Below are positions 15,503 to 23,619 of a DNA stretch of 64,000 bases, piece by piece. Within the stretch, counting starts at the first letter, position 1; each line of letters opens with the position of its first letter. A program made the position numbers and the translations under genes. The stretch is from Actinomadura rubrisoli. Its GTDB lineage: Bacteria; Actinomycetota; Actinomycetes; Streptosporangiales; Streptosporangiaceae. Below the pieces are notes generated by a model. That model was not told the origin of the DNA and did no database searches. It worked only from the letters and a program-made list of their open reading frames with translations. The stretch spans positions 1 through 64,000 of the forward strand of contig NZ_SMKU01000005.1 in the NCBI RefSeq assembly GCF_004349215.1, given 5' to 3'.

Positions 15503-16990
15503 TTATGCGAGAGGTGCGGTCTCTGGTTCTTTCTCTCGTCCCGCGGATGCCGGCGCGGTGCGGGTCTTGGTCAGGTACGCGGCGATGGCCGCCGCGGCGA
15601 GGAGGATCGCGAAGGCGACCGCCAGGGCGGTGGTGTAGCCGTGCACGGTGGCCGCGGTCGGCGCGGGGTGTGCGGTCTTGGACAGGTAGGAGGCGGTCGC
15701 GGTCGCGGCGACCGTGTTGAGCAGGGCCGTTCCGAGCGCGGCGCCGAGCTGCTGGGAGGCGTTGTAGGCCGCCGACGCGGCGCCGATGTCCTGCCAGGGC
15801 ATGTTCGCGGTGGCCAGGCTGGCGGTCGGGGGCATGACGCAGCCCAGGCCGAGGCCGGTGAGGATCAGCGCGGGCGCCAGGTACAGCGGCAGGACGTGCT
15901 CGCTGCCCGCGGTGAGCCGGGTGAGCAGGAGCATCCCGGCCGCGGCGGCGAGCAGGCCGGGGACGATGAGCGCCGCGGGCGGTACGCGACCGTGCAGCTT
16001 GCCGGCGATGAGGGTGGCGCCGACCAGCGCGGCGACGGCGTTGATGATCAGTGTCAGGCCCGCCTCGACCGGTGAGTAGCCGAGGACCGTCTGCGTGTAG
16101 TAGCTCATGAACAGGTAGAAGCCGAACATCGCGACGAACATCAGGGTGATCGAGATGAGCGCCCCGCCGCGGGCCCGGTGCAGGAGGATCCGCATCGGCA
16201 GCAGCGGGTCGGCGGCCCTCAGCTCGACGGCGACGAAGGCGGCCAGGAGCAGCAGCCCGCCGATCAGCAGGGCCAGCACCCTGGCCGAGCCCCACCCGTG
16301 CGGTTCGGCCTGGTTGAAGGCGTAGACGACGGCGGCGAAGCCCGCGGCGCTGAGCAGCGCTCCCCCGATGTCCAGCCGTCCGCCGCCGCGTCCCGGACGG
16401 TCGGGCGCCACCAGAGCGGTGCCGAGGACGGCCAGCAGCGCGATCGGGACATTGATGTACAGGCACCAGCGCCAGCTGGCGTACTGGGTGAGCAGCCCGC
16501 CCGCGACCAGCCCGACGGCCGATCCGGCGGCGCCGACCGCGGCGAACACCCCGAACGCGCGGCCGCGTTCGCGGTTCTCGGTGAAGTGGGTCGTCAGCAG
16601 CGACAGCCCGGCGGGGGCGAGCGCCGCGGCGAACACCCCCTGCATGGCCCGTGCCGCGAAGAGCATGCCGGGATTGGCGGCGGCGCCGCCCAGCGCGGAC
16701 GCGGCGGCGAAGCCGACCAGCCCGATGGTGAAGGTGCGGCGGTGGCCGAGCGCGCCGCTTACTCTGCCGCCGATCAGCAGCAGCCCGCCGAACGCCAGCG
16801 CGTAGGCGGTGATCGCCCACTGCCGGCTGGCGTCGGACATGCCGAGCGCCTGCTGCGCGGAGGGCAGCGAGATGTTCACGATCGTCCCGTCCAGGACGAC
16901 CAGCAGCTGTGCAGCGCTCACCACCGCGAGCGCCCACCACCGCCGGCCAGAGCGTTCTTCGGTCTTCCCTGCGGACTCGTCTTCGTTCAT
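15503..16990 (-). CDS. MFS drug/proton antiporter, DHA2 (14-TM) family
   Basis: A 495-residue membrane protein with the DHA2 signatures LDGTIVNISLPSAQQALGM in TM1, GGRVSGALGHRRTFTIGLV (motif A) and GPxxGG-like VGLVAGGLLTQYASWRWCLY in TM5. ATG at 16990 (MNEDESAGK) is preferred over an upstream in-frame ATG because the upstream extension is not hydrophobic and no ribosome site precedes it. It exports small molecules using the proton gradient. It is the first gene of a two-gene unit with the 2-oxoglutarate oxygenase and diverges from an aldehyde dehydrogenase. Confidence 0.9.
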   Translation of the reverse strand: MNEDESAGKTEERSGRRWWALAVVSAAQLLVVLDGTIVNISLPSAQQALGMSDASRQWAITAYALAFGGLLLIGGRVSGALGHRRTFTIGLVGFAAASALGGAAANPGMLFAARAMQGVFAAALAPAGLSLLTTHFTENRERGRAFGVFAAVGAAGSAVGLVAGGLLTQYASWRWCLYINVPIALLAVLGTALVAPDRPGRGGGRLDIGGALLSAAGFAAVVYAFNQAEPHGWGSARVLALLIGGLLLLAAFVAVELRAADPLLPMRILLHRARGGALISITLMFVAMFGFYLFMSYYTQTVLGYSPVEAGLTLIINAVAALVGATLIAGKLHGRVPPAALIVPGLLAAAAGMLLLTRLTAGSEHVLPLYLAPALILTGLGLGCVMPPTASLATANMPWQDIGAASAAYNASQQLGAALGTALLNTVAATATASYLSKTAHPAPTAATVHGYTTALAVAFAILLAAAAIAAYLTKTRTAPASAGREKEPETAPLA

Positions 16991-17106
16991 GTCTTCAAGC
17001 GTTCCGTTGAAGTCGTGCCGGAGACTTTCCGGCGCCTGCGGCCGATCGATCAGGGTCGGCGGGCGCGGAACCTTCAACCTGCGGTCGAACCCGGCGATTC
17101 AAGGGA

Positions 17107-17123
17107 TTTCCATTCAGTGGAAA
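17107..17123. promoter_or_regulatory. IclR-type operator-like inverted repeat
   Basis: TTTCCA (17107-17112) and TGGAAA (17118-17123) flank 5 bases in the divergent interval between the MFS and aldehyde dehydrogenase genes. The TTCC/GGAA half-sites resemble those bound by IclR-family regulators of aromatic catabolism. No IclR gene lies nearby. Confidence 0.5.
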
Positions 17124-17215
17124 GCTGATGTTCCCCTGGCGGCGTGACATGGTGAGGCTTGGGCAGGGGGCCCGTGACCACCCTGCGGGTCTCGGGGAGT
17201 AGCTGAGGAGGAACG

Positions 17216-18673
17216 GTGGCGTTGCTCGATTCCGGCGTGTGGACCGGGAAGATCTTCGATGGCGGCTGGAGCGCCGGCTCGGGCGGCGTGTACGACGTCG
17301 TCGAGCCCGCGACCGGCGGCACGCTCGGCGTCCTCGGGCAGGCGGACGGCGCGGACGTGGCCCGGTCGGCGGCGGCGGCCGCGGCGGCGCAGCGGGAGTG
17401 GGCCGCCCGCCCCTACGAGGAGCGCGCCGCGATCCTGCGGCGGGCCGGGCGGCTGTTCGAGGACCACGCGGAGGAGATCCAGGGCTGGATCGTCCGGGAG
17501 GCCGGCTCGATCCCGCCGAAGGCGGAGCTGGAGGCGCATTTCGTCGCGAACCTGTGCTACGAGGCGGCGGCGCTGGCCTCGCATCCGCAGGGCCTGGTCC
17601 TACCGTCCGCGCAGCCGCGCTGGAGCCTGGCGCGGCACCGCCCCGCCGGGGTCGTGAGCGTGATCGCGCCGTTCAACTTCCCGCTGATCCTGTCCATGCG
17701 GTCGGTGGCCCCGGCGCTGGCGCTCGGCAACGCGGTGCTGCTCAAGCCGGACCCGCGCACGGCGGTCTGCGGCGGCGTGGCGGTGGCGCGGGTGTTCCAG
17801 GAGGCGGGTCTTCCGGAGGGCCTGCTGCACATGCTCCCCGGCGGGCTGGAGGCGGGCGAGGCCGTCGTGGCGGCGCCGGAGGTGCGGGTGGTGTCGTTCA
17901 CTGGCTCCACCGCCGCCGGACGCAAGATCGGCGAGGTGTGCGGGCGGCTGCTCAAGCGCGTGCACCTGGAGCTGGGCGGCAACAACGCGCTGATCGTCCT
18001 GCCCGGCGCGGACGTGTCCAAGGCCGTGTCGGCGGGCGCGTGGGGATCGTTCCTGCACCAGGGGCAGATCTGCATGACGACCGGGCGGCACCTCGTCCAC
18101 CAGAGCCTGCACGAGGAGTACGTCGCGGCGCTCGCGGACAAGGCCGACAAGCTGCCCGTGGGCGACCCGGCGGCCGGGCCGGTCGCGCTCGGCCCGATCA
18201 TCGACGAGCGGCAGCTCGCGCATGTGGACGAGCTGGTGCGCGGAACGGTCGCGGCGGGCGCGCGGCTGGCGGCGGGCGGGACCCACGAGGGCCTGTTCTA
18301 CCGTCCGACGGTGCTCGCCGGGGTCACCCCGACGATGCCCGCGTACGCGCAGGAGGTGTTCGGGCCCGTCGCGCCGGTCGTGCCGTTCGCCACGGCCGAG
18401 GACGCGGTCAGGCTGGCCGCCGACAGCGAGTACGGGCTCTCGCTCGGCATCCTGGGCGACGTCGGCCAGGCGATGAAGATCGCCGACGCGGTCCCGACCG
18501 GGCTGGTCCACATCAACGACCAGACGGTGAACGACGAGCCGGTCGTCCCGTTCGGCGGGCTCGCGGCCTCGGGGAACGGGTCGCGGTTCGGCGGACCGGC
18601 CGCCAACATCGAGGCGTTCACCGAGACGCAGTGGGTGACGATGCGCGGCGAGATCGCTCCGCACCCGTTCTGA
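17216..18673 (+). CDS. NAD(P)-dependent aldehyde dehydrogenase, benzaldehyde/vanillin-dehydrogenase-like
   Basis: A 485-residue ALDH with the full active site: SVIAPFNFPL (cofactor site), SFTGSTAAGRKIG (Rossmann loop), catalytic base E252 in LELGGNNA, nucleophile C286 in GQICMTTGR, and EVFGPVAPVVPF near the C-terminus. The FNFPL and GQICMTT variants are typical of aryl aldehyde dehydrogenases (XylC, Vdh). It would oxidise an aldehyde to the acid in the cytosol. GTG at 17216 follows GAGGAGG. A strong terminator follows. Confidence 0.9.
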   Translation: MALLDSGVWTGKIFDGGWSAGSGGVYDVVEPATGGTLGVLGQADGADVARSAAAAAAAQREWAARPYEERAAILRRAGRLFEDHAEEIQGWIVREAGSIPPKAELEAHFVANLCYEAAALASHPQGLVLPSAQPRWSLARHRPAGVVSVIAPFNFPLILSMRSVAPALALGNAVLLKPDPRTAVCGGVAVARVFQEAGLPEGLLHMLPGGLEAGEAVVAAPEVRVVSFTGSTAAGRKIGEVCGRLLKRVHLELGGNNALIVLPGADVSKAVSAGAWGSFLHQGQICMTTGRHLVHQSLHEEYVAALADKADKLPVGDPAAGPVALGPIIDERQLAHVDELVRGTVAAGARLAAGGTHEGLFYRPTVLAGVTPTMPAYAQEVFGPVAPVVPFATAEDAVRLAADSEYGLSLGILGDVGQAMKIADAVPTGLVHINDQTVNDEPVVPFGGLAASGNGSRFGGPAANIEAFTETQWVTMRGEIAPHPF

Positions 18674-18680
18674 CCGGACT

Positions 18681-18714
18681 CCGGGGAGGACCGGCCGTAC
18701 CCGGTCCTCCCCGG
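18681..18714 (+). terminator. perfect 14-bp terminator hairpin after the aldehyde dehydrogenase
   Basis: CCGGGGAGGACCGG (18681-18694) pairs exactly with CCGGTCCTCCCCGG (18701-18714) around a 6-base loop. It starts 7 bases after the stop codon and can also terminate the convergent hydrolase transcript. Confidence 0.85.
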
Positions 18715-18786
18715 TCGTCGACCGTCCCCGACCAGGCGCGGGCCACGCGGCGGGGACGTCCTAGACCGTGGCCTGTAGGGCTTGGG

Positions 18787-19725
18787 TCAGCCTCCGGCGA
18801 GGGCGGCGCGGACGGCCGCGCCGATCTCGGCGACGGCCTCGGCGGGACGGCGCGCGAACGAGCTCCAGCCGAGGAAGCCGTGGTCCAGGCCCGTCCCGGT
18901 GATGAGCGTGACCGGGAGCCCGGCCGCGCGCAGGCGGGCCGCGTGCTCCTCCGCCTGCGGGCGCAGCCGGTCGTACTCCGCCGTCGCGATCACCGTGGGG
19001 GGCAGCCCGCGCGGGTCCGGATCCAGCAGCGGCGACACGTCCGGCCGGGTGCGGTCGACGCCGCGCAGGTACACCTCCAGGACGCGCCTGATCCCGGACG
19101 GCGGAAGCTCCAGCGCGTCGGGGTCGGGCGGGTCAGGCGGCTCTTCTCGCAGGTCGAGCGCCGGGTAGAGGAGTACCTGGAGCGCCGGGCGCGCGGGGTC
19201 CGGGGCGCGCAGGAGGGACGCGGCGGCCGCGGCGAGCTGCCCGCCCGCGCTGTCGCCCGCGACCCCGAGGCGCGCCGGGTCCAGGCCGAGCCCGGCCGCG
19301 TGCGCCGCGACCCAGCGGACGGCGGCGACGGCGTCGTCCAGCGCCGCCGGGAACAGGTCCTCGGGCGGCCGCCGGTAGTCCACCGACACCCAGGCGACAC
19401 CGCTCGCCACCGCCAGCGCCCGGACGACCGGGTCGTAGCACTCCACATCGCCGAGCGCCCAGCCGCCGCCGTGGAAGTACACCAGCCCCGGGACCGGATC
19501 GTCCCCGCCGGGCCGGTACAGGCGGGCCGCCAGCGGCCCGGCGGGGCCGTCCACGACCAGGTCCTGGACCACATCGACGGGCGGACGCGGGGACCGCGCG
19601 AGATCGGCGGCGTGCTCGCGGCGCGCGTCCTCGATCGTGCGGCGCCGGCCCGCAGGAGCGGGCTCGGCGGACCCCTCGGCCAGGCGGCGGCGCATGAACG
19701 CCAGATACTCGGGATCGCGGCCCAT
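18787..19725 (-). CDS. alpha/beta hydrolase, hormone-sensitive-lipase family (esterase)
   Basis: A 312-residue class IV esterase: the oxyanion motif is YFHGGGWALGD, the nucleophile elbow GDSAGGQLAAA, and the catalytic Asp and His lie in DRLRPQAEEHA and DHGFLGW. The leading MGRDPEYLAFMRRRLAEG is the N-terminal cap helix typical of this family. It hydrolyses short acyl esters in the cytosol. It is convergent with the aldehyde dehydrogenase; no operon partner is seen. Confidence 0.9.
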   Translation of the reverse strand: MGRDPEYLAFMRRRLAEGSAEPAPAGRRRTIEDARREHAADLARSPRPPVDVVQDLVVDGPAGPLAARLYRPGGDDPVPGLVYFHGGGWALGDVECYDPVVRALAVASGVAWVSVDYRRPPEDLFPAALDDAVAAVRWVAAHAAGLGLDPARLGVAGDSAGGQLAAAAASLLRAPDPARPALQVLLYPALDLREEPPDPPDPDALELPPSGIRRVLEVYLRGVDRTRPDVSPLLDPDPRGLPPTVIATAEYDRLRPQAEEHAARLRAAGLPVTLITGTGLDHGFLGWSSFARRPAEAVAEIGAAVRAALAGG

Positions 19726-20197
19726 GACTCCCCCGGACGGCAGGCGGGCGAACGTCCGCCAGCCTACGGCGCCCGGAAATCCTTTTGGAGGTCGCGGACG
19801 GTCGCCGTATGCTCAGCCTCATGGCCGGTTTCATAGAGAGCGCGGTCCAGGGGACCGCCCATGCCGCCGCCTACATTCGGCTGCGTGAGCGTCGCCCTGC
19901 CCTGGACCGCCCAGTGCGCGCCGACGCCTGATCCAACTGGCGGGCCCGTGCCCGCTGAACACCGCGCCGCCCAGTCGCGTGTCCAGGGACTCCGAGCGTC
20001 CATGACCATCTCGGACGGGTCCGCCGGGCACCTTGGCGCACGCCTGCACGCACACCGCCATCACGGCCACCACCGCCACCACGTCTGCCGCATGCAGCGT
20101 TTCCAGCGGTGGGGCACGTGTTCTGCGCGCGCCGCCATCGCGTGGCGCCCGTCCGTCCTACCGGCCCTTCCACGGCCGGACGCCAAGGACGGCGACC
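19726..20197. other. interval upstream of erm, with leader hairpin and short reading frames only
   Basis: The 472 bases hold no gene I can support. A 40-codon frame from ATG 19809 and a His-rich frame (about 20000-20090, H-rich because of CAC/CAT runs) are probably chance. A GCAGGCGGC-type low-complexity text dominates. A hairpin immediately before the erm ribosome site is listed separately. Confidence 0.4.
20161..20179 (+). promoter_or_regulatory. leader hairpin just before the erm start
   Basis: CCGGCC (20161-20166) pairs with GGCCGG (20174-20179) around a 7-base loop, ending 5 bases before AAGGA (20185-20189) of erm. Erm genes are often controlled by leader attenuation; a convincing leader peptide was not found, so control by this hairpin is inference. 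Confidence 0.4.
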
Positions 20198-21088
20198 GTG
20201 AACCACGACTCCAGGCACCGCACCACCCGCACTTCGCGCGCGCGCCGCGCCCCGGATAGGCGGACCGCCCGCGACCGCGCCAGGCGCGAGCTCTCCCAGA
20301 ACTTCCTCGCCGACCGCGACGCCATCCGCCGCTACGCCCGTTCCGTCGGCGACGGGCCCGGCGGCCTCGTCGTCGAGGCGGGCGCCGGGGACGGCCGCAT
20401 CACCGCGGCCCTCGCCGTGCGCGCCGACCGCGTCATCGCCTACGAGCTCGACCCGGTATGGGCGGCCCGGCTGCGGGACCGCTGCCGCGACCTCGGCAAC
20501 GTCACCTGCGTGACCGGCGACTTCCTGCGGGCCCGGCCCCCGGGCGGACCGTTCCACCTGGCGGGCAACATCCCGTACGCCGCCACGTCCAGGATCGTCG
20601 GCTGGGCGCTGAGCGCGCCCGGCCTGGTGTCCGCGACCCTCGTCACGCAGCTCGAATACGCGCGCAAGCGCACCGGGGACTACGGCCGCTGGAGCCGCCT
20701 GACCGTCGAGACGTGGCCCGTCTTCTCCTGGCGGATGGCCGGACGCATCTCGCGCGACAGGTTCCGTCCCGTCCCGCGCGTGGATTCCGCCGTCCTCCGG
20801 CTGGATCGGCGCGCACGGCCGCTCCTGCCGTCCGGCGCCATGGACGGCTACACGCGCTGCGTCGAACTCGGGTTCGGCGGCAAGGGCGGCGCCCTGCACG
20901 CCTCACTTCGCCAAGCGCATCCCAAGGCGCGCCTGGACGCGGCGTTCCGCGCCGCCGGACTCGCCCGCGACACCGTCGTCGCCTTCGTCCGCCCCGACCA
21001 GTGGCTCACCCTGTTCCGCGTCCTGGAGGGGCTGCCGCCGCTCAGTCCTCCGGCAGCAGCGGGCCGAGGGGGCCCAGGTCGAGATTGA
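20198..21088 (+). CDS. erm: Erm-type 23S rRNA (adenine-N6) methyltransferase
   Basis: GTG at 20198 follows AAGGA. After a basic N-terminal tail (RTTRTSRARRAPDRR) the RrnaAD domain shows ELSQNFLADRDAIRRYAR, the SAM-binding VVEAGAGDGRITAALA, DPVWAARLRDRC, the catalytic GNIPYAATSRIV and the C-terminal RNA-binding lobe (PRVDSAVLRLDRR). The order and the basic tail fit actinomycete Erm proteins, which methylate A2058 of 23S rRNA and block macrolide-lincosamide-streptogramin B binding, rather than KsgA. Its last 47 bases overlap the 3' end of the convergent gvpK gene. Confidence 0.9.
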   Translation: MNHDSRHRTTRTSRARRAPDRRTARDRARRELSQNFLADRDAIRRYARSVGDGPGGLVVEAGAGDGRITAALAVRADRVIAYELDPVWAARLRDRCRDLGNVTCVTGDFLRARPPGGPFHLAGNIPYAATSRIVGWALSAPGLVSATLVTQLEYARKRTGDYGRWSRLTVETWPVFSWRMAGRISRDRFRPVPRVDSAVLRLDRRARPLLPSGAMDGYTRCVELGFGGKGGALHASLRQAHPKARLDAAFRAAGLARDTVVAFVRPDQWLTLFRVLEGLPPLSPPAAAGRGGPGRD

Positions 21089-21500
21089 GGTCGTGGTCGT
21101 CCAGGTCGAAGTGGTCCTTGAGCTTGGTCATCGCCTCGTCCAGGCGCATCAGCGCCAGGCCGAGGCGCTCGACCTGCTCGTCGGTGAGGCCGCCGCCCTC
21201 GGCGCGGCGCAGCGCCTGCCGCTCCATCAGCTGGCGGATCAGCTCGACCAGGGTGAGGACGAGCTTCACCAGGTCGCGCTCCACCGTCTCCGGGTCGGTG
21301 CGCAGCCGCTGCATCACCGGGGAGGACGACGACGGTCCGGGCCTGCGGGCGGGCGCGGCCCGGACCGGGGCCGGGGAGGCCGCGCCGCCGGTGCGGCCGG
21401 CCAGGATGTCGTCGGTGAACGGGTCGCCCGCCACCGGGTCCCGCACCGACACCTCGCCGGTCACGGGCTCCCGGTCATGGTCGTGGGGAACTCGGCTCAC
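21042..21500 (-). CDS. gvpK: gas vesicle protein GvpK
   Basis: The 152-residue product has a disordered N-terminal half and the conserved GvpK core: TDPETVERDLVKLVLTLVEL, IRQLMERQALRRAE, and LTDEQVERLGLALMRLDEAM. GvpK is an accessory protein needed for assembly of gas vesicles in the cytosol. It is the last gene of the operon; its start overlaps the stop of gvpS by 4 bases. It ends inside the 3' end of the convergent erm gene. Confidence 0.93.
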   Translation of the reverse strand: MSRVPHDHDREPVTGEVSVRDPVAGDPFTDDILAGRTGGAASPAPVRAAPARRPGPSSSSPVMQRLRTDPETVERDLVKLVLTLVELIRQLMERQALRRAEGGGLTDEQVERLGLALMRLDEAMTKLKDHFDLDDHDLNLDLGPLGPLLPED

Positions 21501-21700
21501 ACGTCCTCCAAATACGGCATCTCGTCGCGGACGGCGGTGACCAGCGCGCGCAGGGACACATGAACCAGGTCGATCTCGGCGATCGAGATGACCAGGTCCC
21601 CGGTGATGACGACCCCGCCCGCCAGCAGCCGGTCGAGCAGGTCCACCAGCGCGACCCGCTCCATCGGCGCGCCGCCGCCGGAGTCCAGGACGGCCGTCAC
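21497..21700 (-). CDS. gvpS: gas vesicle protein GvpS (GvpA/GvpJ family)
   Basis: A 67-residue protein with the GvpA-type helix-strand-strand-helix core: LVDLLDRLLAGGVVITGDLV then ISIAEIDLVHVSLRALV. The start is GTG at 21700, overlapping the gvpL stop (GTGA), so translation is coupled. In actinomycete gvp operons the short GvpA-like gene between gvpL and gvpK is named gvpS; it is thought to be a minor shell or nucleation component. Confidence 0.88.
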   Translation of the reverse strand: MTAVLDSGGGAPMERVALVDLLDRLLAGGVVITGDLVISIAEIDLVHVSLRALVTAVRDEMPYLEDV

Positions 21701-22587
21701 CGCGCGGCGTCCTCGGGCTCGGGACCGGGCGTGACCTCGCCGGTGTCGATGAAGGAGTACGGCGGCCACGGCCCCGTCACCTCCACCTCGATGGCGGCGA
21801 GCCGGTCCCCCAGCGCGCGGGTCACCGCGAGGAACCCGTCCGCCTGCTCGTCGTCCAGCAGGTAGGCGACGTTGAGGATCTGCGTGCCCGCCCGGCCCGA
21901 CAGGCGCGGGTCCTGCGGCGGGTGATGGCGCGCCGCGACGGCGTGGTCGGCGAGTTCGGCGTGGATGTCGGCGGCCCGCTCGGCCATCCGGCGTACCGCG
22001 TCCGCGCGGCGGCGCTGCTCGCTCTGCCGGCGCCGCAGGTACGCGGTGCCGGTGCCGCCTGCCTCTCCCCCGGCGGTACCAGTGCCTGTGGTTGGGCCGG
22101 TGAGAGACTCGGCTCTTGGCGCGAGCCCCCCACCGGGATCTGGGTCGGAGGCCTCCGCGTCCGCAGGGCCGCCGGGCCGGAGCGCCTCGGAACGCGCGTA
22201 CGCCTTGACGCCCCACTCGGACCGGCCCGTGATGCTGTCCAGCACCTCGCCGAACCGGTCGCCCTGCGCGGCGAGGACCTCCGCCACGCGCGCGTCGTCG
22301 CGGTAGATCGTGGCGATCCGCACCGGCGCGGTCGGCGCGGCGCGCGCGGCCCGGTCCACCACGTCATGGTGGGCGCGGGCCGTCTCCTCCAGCCACGCCA
22401 GGTCCTCCAGGTTGGCGCGCAGCGCGGCCTCGCCGTAGTCGTCCAGGCGGACGGTGCTCACCAGCGCGGTCAGCCCGTCGGCGACGACGCCGCGGACGGG
22501 CGAGCCCGCCACGCCCGCGGTCCCGTCGAGCGCGGCCGGGTCGAGCCCGCGGGCGACCCCGTACAGGTAGACGGCGGTATCGGTCAC
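21697..22587 (-). CDS. gvpL: gas vesicle protein GvpL (GvpL/GvpF family)
   Basis: A 296-residue GvpL/GvpF protein: TAVYLYGVARGLDP at the N-terminus, LTALVSTVRLDDYGEAALRA, PVRIATIYRDDARV, and the C-terminal ferredoxin-like half ILNVAYLLDDEQADGF with VTGPWPPYSF. A G/T/P-rich insert of about 40 residues (around 140-180) lies between the two domains. The family supports assembly, possibly as a chaperone for GvpA. The gene overlaps gvpS and gvpJ by 4 bases each. Confidence 0.93.
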   Translation of the reverse strand: MTDTAVYLYGVARGLDPAALDGTAGVAGSPVRGVVADGLTALVSTVRLDDYGEAALRANLEDLAWLEETARAHHDVVDRAARAAPTAPVRIATIYRDDARVAEVLAAQGDRFGEVLDSITGRSEWGVKAYARSEALRPGGPADAEASDPDPGGGLAPRAESLTGPTTGTGTAGGEAGGTGTAYLRRRQSEQRRRADAVRRMAERAADIHAELADHAVAARHHPPQDPRLSGRAGTQILNVAYLLDDEQADGFLAVTRALGDRLAAIEVEVTGPWPPYSFIDTGEVTPGPEPEDAAR

Positions 22588-23099
22588 GAGCCGCCTCCCC
22601 GCTCGCCGCCCGCGCTCCGCTCGGCGTACGCGCCCCTCTCGCCGTCCGCGCTCCGTTCGGCGGACCCGCCCCGTTCAGCGGACGCGGCGCCGGCCGCCCC
22701 GGAGTCCTGCGCCGCGCCGGCCTCCAGGGCGGCGAGGCGCTCGCGCAGCAGCCGGTTCTCCTCCAGCAGATCGCGTTCCGTACCGCCGCCCACCTGGCCG
22801 TTCCCCTGCCCGGCGCCCTGCTCGGCCTCGTTCCGCCGGGCCTTGGAGGACAGCGTCGGATCGTGCTCCCACCAGTCGATGCCCATTTCCTTCGCCTTGT
22901 CGACCGAGGCCACCAGCAGCCGCAGCTTGATCGTCAGCAGCTCGATGTCCAGCAGGTTCACCCGGACGTCCCCGACGATCACGATGCCCTTGTCGAGGAT
23001 GCGCTCCAGCAGGTCGGCCAGGTTGGCCGACTGCGGGCCGGGCGGCGGCCCCGACATCGACCGGGCGGACGACCCGCCGGTCCAGGAGATCTCGCTCAA
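22584..23099 (-). CDS. gvpJ: gas vesicle protein GvpJ with a repetitive C-terminal tail
   Basis: The first 80 residues carry the GvpA/J core: LADLLERILDKGIVIVGDVR, VNLLDIELLTIKLRLLVASV and DKAKEMGIDWWEHDP, where the WW..DP ending is typical of GvpJ. A coiled coil (RDLLEENRLLRERLAALEAG) and a degenerate AERS-x-GGERG repeat tail follow. GvpJ is a minor wall protein thought to shape or nucleate the vesicle tips. The tail is unusually repetitive and may vary between strains. Confidence 0.92.
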   Translation of the reverse strand: MSEISWTGGSSARSMSGPPPGPQSANLADLLERILDKGIVIVGDVRVNLLDIELLTIKLRLLVASVDKAKEMGIDWWEHDPTLSSKARRNEAEQGAGQGNGQVGGGTERDLLEENRLLRERLAALEAGAAQDSGAAGAASAERGGSAERSADGERGAYAERSAGGERGGGS

Positions 23100-23105
23100 T
23101 GGTCC

Positions 23106-23366
23106 TCAGTCCCTCTCGACTCGTCCGCGGGGGTAGCGGTGGGCGCGCCGGTAGGCGACGAGCTCGCCGTCCCCGTCGACCTCGGTGTCGTAGGCCGCGA
23201 GGATGTCGGCGGAGTCGGGGATGCGATGGGTCTCGACCACCTCCACCCGGACGCGCCAGCCGTCCTCGGTGCGCTCGATCCCGACCACGCTCTCGGCGGT
23301 GCGCCCGGTCATCGCCGTGACGTGCTCCACCGCGCGTTTGGCGGCCTCTGCCGCGGACATCATCAC
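23106..23366 (-). CDS. gvpO: gas vesicle protein GvpO
   Basis: An 86-residue GvpO-domain protein: AAKRAVEHVTAMTGRTAESV then DGWRVRVEVVETHRIPDSAD, IDILAAYDTEV-like and AYRRAHRYPRG, the conserved family pattern. GvpO is required for vesicle formation, with a proposed regulatory or assembly role. In many actinomycetes gvpO heads the operon; here it sits between gvpG and gvpJ, and an unrelated small gene takes the first place. Confidence 0.9.
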   Translation of the reverse strand: MMMSAAEAAKRAVEHVTAMTGRTAESVVGIERTEDGWRVRVEVVETHRIPDSADILAAYDTEVDGDGELVAYRRAHRYPRGRVERD

Positions 23367-23378
23367 TGGCCTCCTCGC

Positions 23379-23618
23379 CTACCGGCGCCGCGCACGGCCC
23401 TCGTTCAGCCGGCGGATCAGGTCCTCCTCGCGCTCGGCGGCCTCCTCCTCGGTGATCTCACCGGCGGCGGCCTCGTCGGCGATCTGCTGCATCTCCGCGG
23501 CGATGCGCCCCGGGTCGTACAGCTGCGCCTCCGCCTGCTCGGTGAGGACCTCGGCCAGCCACACCACGCCTCGGACGGGCGCCAGCGGCAGCGTCAGCAG
23601 GCCGGTGAACATCCCCAC
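23379..23618 (-). CDS. gvpG: gas vesicle protein GvpG
   Basis: A 79-residue acidic helical protein starting MGMFTGLLTLPLAPVRGVVW, with LAEVLTEQAEAQLYDPGRI and GEITEEEAAEREEDLIRRL, the usual GvpG pattern. It is an assembly factor made together with GvpF. One base separates it from gvpF and 12 bases from gvpO. Confidence 0.93.
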   Translation of the reverse strand: MGMFTGLLTLPLAPVRGVVWLAEVLTEQAEAQLYDPGRIAAEMQQIADEAAAGEITEEEAAEREEDLIRRLNEGRARRR

Positions 23619-23619
23619 G

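Noticed and set aside
17239-19836. 865-codon open frame on the plus strand over the aldehyde dehydrogenase and the hydrolase
   Set aside because: It is a +2 shadow of the ALDH frame running into the antisense of the hydrolase; composition is Arg/Gly/Ala-rich and no family is visible.
20000-20095. His-rich short frame (HLHAHRHHGHHRHH-like) upstream of erm
   Set aside because: CAC/CAT-rich low-complexity DNA; no ribosome site, no partner genes, and the frame runs through the erm start.
20198-21088. KsgA (16S rRNA dimethyltransferase) instead of Erm
   Set aside because: The basic N-terminal tail, ELSQNFL start and actinomycete Erm-like C-terminus fit 23S Erm enzymes better; KsgA genes normally sit with ispE or rpf-type genes.
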